A stretch of 12,923 nt of DNA from Clostridia bacterium. Its GTDB lineage: Bacteria > Bacillota_A > Clostridia > Christensenellales > Borkfalkiaceae. How positions within the stretch are numbered: the first letter of the stretch is position 1; each line of letters starts with the position of its first letter. A program made the translations under genes and the position numbers. The stretch lies in the NCBI GenBank assembly GCA_017462505.1, contig JAFTQY010000046.1, positions 1 to 12,923 on the forward strand, in the 5' to 3' direction. Of this stretch, positions 1 through 6,690 are shown one piece after another. The notes below the pieces were generated by a model. That model saw only the letters and a program-made list of their open reading frames with translations. It ran no database searches and was not told where the DNA came from.

Positions 1-707
1 CCGCAACAAAGCGCGGCGTTCAAAACGGAAAGCTCTTGCTCGCTTTGCAACAGAGCGTGCGCCGCTCTGACCCGTATATTGCCCACGTAAACGTTCCAGT
101 TTACGCCGAGGTATCGGTGCAAAAGGCGGGACAGATAAGCGTGCGAATAGCCAAAGCGCGCGGACAGGGTGATAAGGGTGAGATCGCCCGCGTAATTTTC
201 GGCGGCGTATTGCAAAATTTTTGCCACCAGGTCGTTTTGCTTGTCCGTTTTGCGTTTGACGAAAGGCACGCTTTCGCTTAGCTGTGCAAGCAATAATTTC
301 ACGATGCCTTTGTTTCTTTCGCTGATCGCCGCATCGCTTGTTTTCGGGCTTTGGTAAACGGCGTACAGCATGGATAAAAACTCGGCGTTTTCAAAGCGGA
401 ACAGGCAAGGCGGGAGGGTATCGCCGAACGCGGCAAACACGGGCTGAAAAAAGTGTATATCGCCCACGATCGCATAGAGCGTTGCTCCCGATGGCTGTAA
501 GGAATGTACGGTATAACTGTCGATAAAGCAGGCGTCGCCCTTTTCCAAAGATTGTGTTTTTCCGCTGATACAAACCTCTTGCTTTCCGTCCACGCAAAAC
601 AGAAGTTCCACCGCGCCGTGAAAATGGGGCGGCGTTTCGTTTTCCTTTTTTACACGATTAAAATAAAAATAATCGCGTTGTTCTACCTTTAATTCGTAAA
701 AGCTCAT
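1..707 (-). CDS. AraC-family transcriptional regulator with N-terminal cupin domain (3' end outside window)
   Basis: Read on the minus strand from an ATG at 707-705, this frame stays open for 235 codons to the left edge, so the C-terminus is missing. Residues about 1-100 look like a cupin-type sugar-sensing domain, with HFHGAVELLF at 28-37 and LEKGDACFID at 54-63. Residues about 160-235 carry the AraC DNA-binding region: a first helix-turn-helix around 176-200 (LSARFGYSHAYLSRLLHRYL), then the linker helix with IRVRAAHALL at 211-220. The second helix-turn-helix, perhaps 20-30 residues, is cut off. GGGAG at 716-720 is a good ribosome site 8 bases before the start. The gene diverges from the oxidoreductase at 923. 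By family habit it probably controls that neighbour operon in response to a sugar, which is inference. Confidence 0.9.
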   Translation of the reverse strand, partial: MSFYELKVEQRDYFYFNRVKKENETPPHFHGAVELLFCVDGKQEVCISGKTQSLEKGDACFIDSYTVHSLQPSGATLYAIVGDIHFFQPVFAAFGDTLPPCLFRFENAEFLSMLYAVYQSPKTSDAAISERNKGIVKLLLAQLSESVPFVKRKTDKQNDLVAKILQYAAENYAGDLTLITLSARFGYSHAYLSRLLHRYLGVNWNVYVGNIRVRAAHALLQSEQELSVLNAALCC

Positions 708-727
708 ATTCGTTGCTCCCGCCTATT

Positions 728-756
728 ATCATACCGCATATTTACGAAAAAGTCAA
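728..756 (-). promoter_or_regulatory. Predicted SigA promoter of the AraC-family regulator
   Basis: On the minus strand, TTGACT (756-751) and TATGAT (733-728) are separated by 17 bases. The expected start of transcription is near 721, which gives a very short leader that just includes the ribosome site at 720-716. The -35 hexamer lies in a tandem direct repeat AGTCAATAGTCAAT (751-764), so a second TTGACT lies 7 bases further upstream. Confidence 0.7.
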
Positions 757-814
757 TAGTCAATTTTGTCGCATAAAAAGTAAAAAACGCAATAGAAAAA
801 AACGTGAAAGAATC

Positions 815-843
815 TTTACAAACGGGCAAAAAGGTGCTATAAT
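815..843 (+). promoter_or_regulatory. Predicted SigA promoter of the oxidoreductase gene
   Basis: TTTACA (815-820) and a perfect TATAAT (838-843) have a 17-base spacer. Transcription would begin near 850 and leave a leader of about 73 bases before the ATG at 923. An 11-base palindrome, TGTTTCAAACA (870-880), lies in this leader and could be an operator. The promoter is back to back with the regulator promoter, with about 58 bases between the two -35 boxes. Confidence 0.75.
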
Positions 844-922
844 TCCACCAACGGGATTTTTGGCGGCGGTGTTTCAAACATGCGTCGCTTGCCTTATAAC
901 AAAGGTAACAAGAGAGGTTTCT

Positions 923-2212
923 ATGGAAATTAAAAAATTGCGCGCCGTGTTGGTGGGCGCGGGCAATCGCAGTTGCGTGTATGCGGACTATTCTTTGCAA
1001 GCCCCCGACGAGTTGCAAATCGTCGGCGTGGTAGAGCCGAGCGAACTGCGGCGGCAAGAGGCGGCGGCGCGGTACTGTGTGGATAAGAAAAACTGCTTTT
1101 CCGATCTGGACGGATTTTTACAGGCGAACATCGCTTGCGATTTCGTCATCAACGCAACGATGGACGAAATGCATTACGAAACGGCGAAAAAACTGATAAC
1201 GGCGGGGTATGACATGCTTTTGGAAAAGCCCGTCGTGCCGAATCGGGAACAGCTTTTAGATCTGCAAGCGCTCGCCAAAGAAAAGGGCGTAAAGGTGAAT
1301 ATTTGCCACGTGTTGCGCTACACCCCCTTTTACAAGCGTATCAAAGAGCTTATCAACGGGGGCGCGATCGGCAAAATTATGACCATGGAATTGAACGAGC
1401 ACGTTTGGATCGCGCATTTTCTCGATTCGTTCGTGCGCGGAAAATGGAACAGCGAAAAACGCTGCGGCAGCGGGTTTTTGTTGCAAAAATCCTGCCACGA
1501 TATGGATCTTATCTGTTGGCTGAACAACGCTACGCAGCCCAAAAAGGTGGTAAGCGTGGGTACGCGCGCGCAGTTTATCAAGGAAAACGTGCCCGACGGC
1601 GCGACGGAATTTTGTTATAATTGTCCGCATAACGGTACTTGTCTGTATTCGGCGCAAAAGGTGCATTTGGAATTGGACAGCATGCCCTTTCAGACGTGGA
1701 TGGACATGAACAAGCCGTTGGACGAAATCACGAAAGAGGAAAAGGCGGAGTTTTTAAAAACGTCGGTGTACGGGCGTTGCGCGTATAACAGCGGCGGGGA
1801 TATCAACGATCGGCAGACGGTAAACGTTCTGTTTGAAAACGGGTCGATCGCATCCTTTACGATGGTCGGCGCTACGAACAAGCCCGGTCGGTATATCCAT
1901 ATTTGCGGCACGAAAGGGGAAATAGAAGGGCGTTTAGAGGACGGCAAGTTCGTACTCCGTATCTTCGATCGTAGCGGGGATAAATTCTGGTACGACGAAG
2001 AGCTTGTGGACGTGAACAAGGACGTGGTGGTAAGCGTGGAATACGGTGGGCACGGCGGCGGCGATTACGCAATCATGTACGAGCTGGTGCGTTATTTTAG
2101 CGGCGATACCTCGTCCGTTTCGATCACGAGCCTTGACGATTCGGTGAACGGGCATTTGGTGGTGTACGCGGCGGAAGAAAGCGTAAAAAAAGATACGGCA
2201 ATTTTCTTATAA
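923..2212 (+). CDS. Gfo/Idh/MocA-family NAD(P)-dependent oxidoreductase
   Basis: The 429-residue protein has an N-terminal Rossmann fold for NAD(P), with the glycine motif VGAGNRS at 11-17 and the family signature EKPVV at 101-105. In the C-terminal substrate domain, SCHDMDLI at 190-197 supplies the His-Asp pair (H192, D195) expected at the active site. Cysteines C231, C234 and C240 (CYNCPHNGTC), with C286 (YGRCAY), form a cluster that I recall from one subgroup and that may bind metal. The family oxidises or reduces a sugar or polyol hydroxyl; the substrate cannot be read here. The ATG at 923 was chosen because AGAGAGG lies just before it and the promoter at 815-843 falls inside the longer open frame from 713. 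It is the first gene rightward of the AraC regulator and precedes DUF4127 and AGE genes, so a role in sugar or amino-sugar conversion is likely. Confidence 0.9.
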   Translation: MEIKKLRAVLVGAGNRSCVYADYSLQAPDELQIVGVVEPSELRRQEAAARYCVDKKNCFSDLDGFLQANIACDFVINATMDEMHYETAKKLITAGYDMLLEKPVVPNREQLLDLQALAKEKGVKVNICHVLRYTPFYKRIKELINGGAIGKIMTMELNEHVWIAHFLDSFVRGKWNSEKRCGSGFLLQKSCHDMDLICWLNNATQPKKVVSVGTRAQFIKENVPDGATEFCYNCPHNGTCLYSAQKVHLELDSMPFQTWMDMNKPLDEITKEEKAEFLKTSVYGRCAYNSGGDINDRQTVNVLFENGSIASFTMVGATNKPGRYIHICGTKGEIEGRLEDGKFVLRIFDRSGDKFWYDEELVDVNKDVVVSVEYGGHGGGDYAIMYELVRYFSGDTSSVSITSLDDSVNGHLVVYAAEESVKKDTAIFL

Positions 2213-2220
2213 GCTCTTTT

Positions 2221-2240
2221 AAGGGTATTTAAGGGCATTT
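2221..2240. repeat. Two tandem 10-bp direct repeats upstream of the DUF4127 promoter
   Basis: AAGGGTATTT (2221-2230) is followed directly by AAGGGCATTT (2231-2240), with one mismatch, so the copies are in phase on one face of the helix. They end 12 bases before the -35 box at 2253. That is where an AraC-type activator would often bind, although no binding can be shown from sequence. Confidence 0.55.
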
Positions 2241-2252
2241 TTCTTAGAACTC

Positions 2253-2281
2253 TTGACAGCAAAAATAAAAAGTGTTACAAT
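2253..2281 (+). promoter_or_regulatory. Predicted SigA promoter of the DUF4127-epimerase pair
   Basis: A perfect TTGACA (2253-2258) is followed by a 17-base spacer and TACAAT (2276-2281). Transcription should begin near 2288, about 22 bases before the GTG start. This gives the second and third genes expression that need not depend on the oxidoreductase promoter. No clear terminator separates the two units, so read-through from the first gene is also possible. Confidence 0.8.
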
Positions 2282-2309
2282 AAATATACATAAAATTTTG
2301 GAGTAAGAA

Positions 2310-3803
2310 GTGAAAAAAGTCGTATATTTACCCTTGGACGAGCGTCCTTGCAATTATTCGTTTGTTAATTTTTTAAGCGAAAAGCAAAAAAATTACCGTT
2401 TGGTCAGCCCGACTTTGGAGGAAATGGGGGATAAAAAAATCCCTGCCGATTATGAAAAAATCAAGGCGTTTTTATTGCGCGAATGTGCGGACGCGGATTA
2501 TCTCGTGATCGCGGTGGATACCCTTTTGTACGGGGGGATTATTCCGTCCAGATTGCACCATTTGACCAAGGAAACCTTGGAAGAACGCTTGAACGTTTTA
2601 ACGGAAATCAAAAAGAGCAACCCGAAAATGACGGTGTACGGATTTTCGCTGGTTATGCGCTGTCCTTGCTATACGGACGCGGACGAAGAGCCCGATTATT
2701 ACGGTGTGTGCGGTTTGGAAATTTTTGAGTACGGACAAAACGAGCACAAATTTAAGGACGGTAAAATAAGCCAAGAAGAATACCTTGCGGAAAAAGCGCG
2801 CCTGAAAGTGGTAGAGCCCTATTTGGACGATTATCTTACCCGCCGTCAATGCAATATCGAGCTGTTTATGAAAACGCTCGATTTGGTGGGGGACGTGTTT
2901 GAATCATTCGTCATTTTGCAGGACGACTCCAACCCCTGCGGTTTTACGGCAATGGACCAAGCCAAGGTCCGCAAGATGGTCGCGGAAAAGAACTTGAAGG
3001 TGGATATTTATCCGGGCGCGGACGAGGGCGGTATGACCTTGCTTGGGCGCGTAGTCGCGGATATGGAAAAATACGCTCCGAAAATTTGCCCCGTTTATCC
3101 TAAGGAAGAATGTAAAAACGTCATTCCGCTTTACGAAGACCGCGAAGTGCATAAGACGATCAAATTGCAGATCGAAAGCGCGGGCGGCGTGCTTTGCGAA
3201 GATGAAAACAAAGCGGATATTTTGCTCTTTTGCAACCTGCCTGTGGGCAAGGTACATAATATTAGCAAACCGCACGGCAGACAGTATTACGACCGTGATT
3301 TGCCTGCGTATATAGCCCGCATGAAAAAGGCGGTGACAGAGGGCAAAGGGGTTGCGGTGGCGGATATCGCCTATTGCAACGGCGCGGACGTGCGGCTTTG
3401 CGAACGCATTACGCAGGAAATCGGCTTTTTCAAGCTGTGGGGCTTTGCGGGGTGGAACACTTCGTCCAACACGCTGGGCACGGTCATCTGCCAAGCAATA
3501 CTTCGCTATTTCTACGGCGATACGCCCACGCACCGCAAATTCACGGCGGAACGCATGTACGAAGATATCGGCTATTGCGCGTACGTGCGCAAAGAGATTT
3601 GGGATTTTGAAGTGGAAAAGATGGGGTATAAATACGAGGATACGAAAGTGCAAGTGGGCGAAGTAAGCGCTCGCGTGGAAGAACTTTTAAACGAGTACAT
3701 GTCCGCGAATTATCCCGAGTTGACCGACAATTATAAAATCGCAAAGTGCTATTTGCCTTGGCGCAGAATGTTCGAGGTCGGCTTGATTATCGAAGAAAAA
3801 TAA
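2310..3803 (+). CDS. DUF4127 family protein of unknown function
   Basis: The 497-residue protein starts at GTG, with GGAG at 2300-2303 six bases before it. It shows the conserved blocks I associate with the DUF4127 family: LPLDERPCN at 7-15, DTLLYGGIIPSR at 70-81, LQDDSNPCG at 203-211, GADEGGMTLLGR at 236-247, DIAYCNGAD at 352-360 and GWNTSSNTLGT at 381-391. Many conserved Asp, Glu and Asn residues suggest a metal- or sugar-handling enzyme, but no reaction is known to me. It has no signal peptide or membrane segment, so it is probably cytoplasmic. It lies 19 bases before an AGE epimerase gene and 97 bases after a Gfo/Idh/MocA oxidoreductase, so it probably acts in the same sugar or amino-sugar route. 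Family call sure; function open. Confidence 0.88.
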   Translation: MKKVVYLPLDERPCNYSFVNFLSEKQKNYRLVSPTLEEMGDKKIPADYEKIKAFLLRECADADYLVIAVDTLLYGGIIPSRLHHLTKETLEERLNVLTEIKKSNPKMTVYGFSLVMRCPCYTDADEEPDYYGVCGLEIFEYGQNEHKFKDGKISQEEYLAEKARLKVVEPYLDDYLTRRQCNIELFMKTLDLVGDVFESFVILQDDSNPCGFTAMDQAKVRKMVAEKNLKVDIYPGADEGGMTLLGRVVADMEKYAPKICPVYPKEECKNVIPLYEDREVHKTIKLQIESAGGVLCEDENKADILLFCNLPVGKVHNISKPHGRQYYDRDLPAYIARMKKAVTEGKGVAVADIAYCNGADVRLCERITQEIGFFKLWGFAGWNTSSNTLGTVICQAILRYFYGDTPTHRKFTAERMYEDIGYCAYVRKEIWDFEVEKMGYKYEDTKVQVGEVSARVEELLNEYMSANYPELTDNYKIAKCYLPWRRMFEVGLIIEEK

Positions 3804-3822
3804 TAAAAAGGATACATAGATT

Positions 3823-5031
3823 ATGAAACAAACGGTTAGCGAACTTAGAAACTTTTATTACGACGCGCTCTTTAAGGACGTAGTGCCTTTTTGGCTCAAT
3901 TCCGATTTGATCGACAAGGAATACGGCGGGTTTATCACGAGCGTAGACAGACAGGGAAAATCGTACAACGACGACAAGAGCGTATGGTTTCAGGGCAGAT
4001 GCCTTTGGACGTTTTCCAAGCTGTGCAACGTGTACGGCGTAAACGAGGAGTGGGCAGAGGCGGCGGATCTCGGCGCGAAATTTATCAAAGAGCATTGTAT
4101 CGACACGGACGGCAGAATGTTCTTTACGGTCACGCGCGACGGACAGCCCCTTAGAAAACGCCGCTATTTCTTCTCGGAAAGCTTTTTGGTGGTCGGCTTT
4201 GCCGAATACTATCTGCTCCGTAAAAACCCCGAAGATTTGGCTTTGGCGGTAAAATATTTCGACTTTATGTGGGATATGTATTGCGATCCGGGCGCAGACC
4301 CGTTCAAGATCACGCCGAAGGAAAACGGCGCGATCCGTCCCTTACATTCCAACACCAACCCCATGGTTTTGGTCAGCTCCGCGCAGACCCTGCGCCGTAT
4401 CACGGGCAATCACGAATATTACGACAATATCATCAAAAAAATCGTTGCCGATATGATGAATTTGCATTATAAGGCAGACTTGAAATGCGTTCTGGAAACG
4501 GTGTATACGGACGGGAGCATTTTGGATAACCCCGCAGGACGTACGATCAACCCCGGTCACTCGATCGAAAATTCGTGGTTCTTGATGAACGCGGCGTTAC
4601 AGACGGGGGACGATACTCTGATGAAACAGGCGCTCAATATTTTGGACTGGTCGCTCGATATCGGCTGGGACGAAAAATACGGCGGTATTTATTATTTCCG
4701 CGACGTCTACGGCAGACCTTGCGAACAGTTGGAACACGACATGAAGCTTTGGTGGGTGCACAACGAGGCGTTGATCGCAACCTTGGTGGCGTATAAGGTC
4801 ACAGGCGACGAGAAATATTCCGCTTGGTACGATAAATTGCACGAGTATATTTTCAGCCATTTCTCGGACAAGGAATACGGCGAATGGTACGGGTATCTGC
4901 ACCGCGACGGCACGGTTTCGCACGAACAGAAAGGCTCGCTGTGGAAAGGGCCGTATCATCTTCTTCGCTGCTTGATCTTGTGCGAACAGATCTTGGCGAA
5001 CTGGGATAAGGAATTGCCCGCTTTGCTGTAA
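3823..5031 (+). CDS. AGE-family N-acylglucosamine 2-epimerase
   Basis: This 402-residue protein matches the usual size of the AGE family, an (alpha/alpha)6-barrel that epimerises C2 of sugars, classically N-acetylglucosamine to N-acetylmannosamine. It has GGFITSVDRQGKSYNDDK at 35-52, VWFQGRCLW at 54-62 (R59), NPGHSIENSWFLM at 243-255 (H246), KLWWVHNEALIA at 308-319, YGEWYGYLHRDG at 352-363 and KGPYHLLRCL at 375-384 (H379). The two His are the expected catalytic pair. The wording is closer to true AGE enzymes than to cellobiose 2-epimerases, as I recall them, but the substrate is not proven. The start has AAAGGA ten bases upstream, and the gene is translationally close to DUF4127. A strong terminator follows. 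No sugar kinase or transporter is visible in this window. Confidence 0.9.
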   Translation: MKQTVSELRNFYYDALFKDVVPFWLNSDLIDKEYGGFITSVDRQGKSYNDDKSVWFQGRCLWTFSKLCNVYGVNEEWAEAADLGAKFIKEHCIDTDGRMFFTVTRDGQPLRKRRYFFSESFLVVGFAEYYLLRKNPEDLALAVKYFDFMWDMYCDPGADPFKITPKENGAIRPLHSNTNPMVLVSSAQTLRRITGNHEYYDNIIKKIVADMMNLHYKADLKCVLETVYTDGSILDNPAGRTINPGHSIENSWFLMNAALQTGDDTLMKQALNILDWSLDIGWDEKYGGIYYFRDVYGRPCEQLEHDMKLWWVHNEALIATLVAYKVTGDEKYSAWYDKLHEYIFSHFSDKEYGEWYGYLHRDGTVSHEQKGSLWKGPYHLLRCLILCEQILANWDKELPALL

Positions 5032-5063
5032 AAATCGGCTAAATAGTTTTAAAAATGACGACG

Positions 5064-5093
5064 AAAACCGCTCTTGATCGAGCGGTTTTTCTT
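5064..5093 (+). terminator. Intrinsic terminator after the epimerase gene
   Basis: A perfect 10-bp stem, AAAACCGCTC (5064-5073) with GAGCGGTTTT (5080-5089), closes a six-base loop and runs into a T-rich tail (TTTTTCTT). The A-tract on the other side means it could work in both directions. Confidence 0.9.
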
Positions 5094-5123
5094 ATACGCG
5101 GGGCAGTATTTTTCACAAAACAC

Positions 5124-5152
5124 TTGACACGGGGCAAGAGATAGGGTATAAT
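5124..5152 (+). promoter_or_regulatory. Consensus SigA promoter of the fabK-fabZ-degV operon
   Basis: TTGACA (5124-5129) and TATAAT (5147-5152) are both perfect, with a 17-base spacer. Transcription would begin near 5159 and give a leader of roughly 113 bases before the fabK ATG at 5272. No recognisable FapR or FabT box overlaps the promoter. Such a strong basal promoter suggests control by a repressor or in the leader. Confidence 0.85.
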
Positions 5153-5188
5153 GTTTTTATACAAAATGCGGTGTTTTCGGGTAGATAA

Positions 5189-5213
5189 TACACAAAAGCG
5201 CGTGCATTGTGTA
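5189..5213 (+). promoter_or_regulatory. Inverted repeat in the fabK leader (possible operator or RNA hairpin)
   Basis: TACACAA (5189-5195) and TTGTGTA (5207-5213) are perfect inverted repeats around AAGCGCGTGCA, whose inner GC and GC bases can pair as well. It lies about 30 to 55 bases downstream of the predicted transcription start. A second, weaker hairpin, TGCGTA (5237-5242) with TACGCA (5252-5257), sits just before the ribosome site at 5259-5263. Function is unknown. Confidence 0.45.
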
Positions 5214-5271
5214 GAAAAACGGCGAAAAAAGTCGGTTGCGTAGCCAACGGATACGCACGGGAGAACGAAAC

Positions 5272-6219
5272 ATGATTAAAAGCAGAATTTGCGAGGTTTT
5301 GGGGATCAAATATCCCGTATTTCAAGGGGGTATGGCTTGGGTAGCGGACGCGGATTTGGCGGCGGCGGTATCGAACGCAGGCGGTCTTGGCATTATCGCG
5401 GGTATGAATATGAACGGCGAACAGCTCCGCGCGGAGATAAAGAAGGTGCGCGAAAAGACGGACAAGCCCTTCGGCGTGAACGTGATGCTGATGAGCCCGC
5501 ACACCCCCGAGGTCGCGGAAGTGATTATCGAAGAAAAAGTGCCCGTGGTCACGACGGGCGCGGGCAATCCTTTGGCATATATTAAAAAATGGCTGGACGC
5601 GGGCGTGAAGGTTATCCCCGTAGTGGCGTCGGTGGCGCTTGCTAAAATGGTAGCAAAGCGGGGCGCGACGGCGGTCGTTGCCGAGGGCGGCGAAAGCGGC
5701 GGGCATATCGGCGAGGCGCACACGATGCCCCTTGTGCCGCAGGTGGTGGACGCGGTGGATATCCCCGTTATCGCGGCGGGCGGTATCGCGGACGGCAGAG
5801 GCATGGCGGCGGCGTTGATGCTGGGCGCGGACGGCGTGCAGATGGGTACGGCGTTCTTGGTCGCAAAAGAGTGCAACGTGCACCAAACCTATAAGGACAA
5901 AGTGATCAAGGCGGGGGACGCGGACACGGTGGTCAACGGCAGAAAGGTCGGACACCCCGCGCGCGCGTTGAAAAATCCGTTCACCCGTTCGTTTAGCGAT
6001 TTGGAAAACGCGGCGACAGCCACGGACGAAGAGGTAATGTCGTTCGGTACGGGGGCTTTGCGCAGAGCGGTGCAGGACGGCGACTGGGAAACGGGGTCGT
6101 TCCTTTGCGGGCAGATCGCAGGGCTTGTCAAGGAAGAACGGACCTGTCAAGAAATTGTGGAAAGTATCGTAACGGAAACGGAAACGGTTTTGAAAAACGC
6201 GGCGGCGCGTTGCGAATAA
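5272..6219 (+). CDS. fabK: Enoyl-[acyl-carrier-protein] reductase II (FabK)
   Basis: The 315-residue protein closely follows FabK of streptococci as I recall it: KYPVFQGGMAWVADADLAAA at 13-32, GGLGIIAG at 37-44, GVNVML at 68-73, VVTTGAGNP at 92-100, AEGGESGGHIG at 137-147 with the expected active-site H145, and IPVIAAGGIADGRG at 164-177 for FMN phosphate binding. FabK is a flavoprotein that uses reduced pyridine nucleotide to reduce enoyl-ACP in the last step of each fatty-acid elongation cycle, in the cytoplasm. The alternative, a nitronate monooxygenase of the same fold, is less likely given these matches and the adjacent fabZ. The ATG at 5272 was preferred over an in-frame TTG at 5236 because GGGAG (5259-5263) lies eight bases before it. 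It is first in a three-gene operon. Confidence 0.93.
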   Translation: MIKSRICEVLGIKYPVFQGGMAWVADADLAAAVSNAGGLGIIAGMNMNGEQLRAEIKKVREKTDKPFGVNVMLMSPHTPEVAEVIIEEKVPVVTTGAGNPLAYIKKWLDAGVKVIPVVASVALAKMVAKRGATAVVAEGGESGGHIGEAHTMPLVPQVVDAVDIPVIAAGGIADGRGMAAALMLGADGVQMGTAFLVAKECNVHQTYKDKVIKAGDADTVVNGRKVGHPARALKNPFTRSFSDLENAATATDEEVMSFGTGALRRAVQDGDWETGSFLCGQIAGLVKEERTCQEIVESIVTETETVLKNAAARCE

Positions 6220-6237
6220 TTTTGTGAGGGAAAGATC

Positions 6238-6672
6238 ATGACGAGAGAAGAAATTAAAGAAATCATACCGCACAGAGAGCCTATGCTGCTCGTGGACGAA
6301 ATTCATGAAAACGAGGACGGAACGGTGACGGGCACGTACACGGTGCGCGGCGACGAGTTCTTTTTGCAGGGGCATTTCCCTGATAATCCCATCGTTCCGG
6401 GGGTCATTTTGTGTGAAATGGCGGCGCAATGCTCCTGTCTTTTGATGGCGGACAAGGTCAAGGGCAAAACCACTCTGTACGCGGGCATGAACAACGTAAA
6501 ATTTAAAAATCCCGTCCGTCCCGGCGACACGGTCGCGTTCACGTGTACCTTTGTCAAGGCGATCGGGCCCTTCCATTTCATGAAAGCGGTGGGCTATAAC
6601 GGCGATAAACTGGCGCTCAGCGGCGAATTTTCCTTTGCCCTGATCGACAACGATAAAATTAAAAAAGAATAA
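6238..6672 (+). CDS. fabZ: 3-hydroxyacyl-ACP dehydratase (FabZ)
   Basis: The 144-residue hot-dog-fold protein is of normal FabZ length. It begins with IIPHREPMLLVDEI at 9-22 and carries the active-site segment GHFPDNPIVPGVILCEMAAQ at 45-64. H46 and E60 are the catalytic pair, with the same 14-residue spacing as in E. coli FabZ. KFKNPVRPGDT, about 92-102, is also typical. It removes water from 3-hydroxyacyl-ACP to make the enoyl-ACP that FabK, encoded 18 bases upstream, then reduces. GAGGG at 6226-6230 lies seven bases before the ATG. A FabN-like dehydratase/isomerase that makes unsaturated chains cannot be told apart from FabZ by these motifs alone. The main fab genes (fabH, fabD, fabG, fabF, acp) are not in this window. 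Confidence 0.93.
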   Translation: MTREEIKEIIPHREPMLLVDEIHENEDGTVTGTYTVRGDEFFLQGHFPDNPIVPGVILCEMAAQCSCLLMADKVKGKTTLYAGMNNVKFKNPVRPGDTVAFTCTFVKAIGPFHFMKAVGYNGDKLALSGEFSFALIDNDKIKKE

Positions 6673-6690
6673 AGGCAGGAGAAAATCAAT

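Noticed and set aside
713..922. N-terminal extension of the oxidoreductase by 70 codons
   Set aside because: It would begin upstream of the predicted promoter and has no family similarity. The Rossmann fold begins normally after the ATG at 923, which has a ribosome site.
2904..3653. A 249-codon minus-strand frame opposite the DUF4127 gene
   Set aside because: No family resemblance and no ribosome site. The opposite strand has all the conserved DUF4127 blocks.
5236..5271. Upstream TTG start for fabK
   Set aside because: FabK proteins begin at the MIKSRI-like segment, and GGGAG is placed for the ATG at 5272.
5100..5271. FapR or FabT operator for the fab operon
   Set aside because: I looked for the known palindromes of both regulators and saw no convincing match. 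Only the unrelated TACACAA inverted repeat was found.
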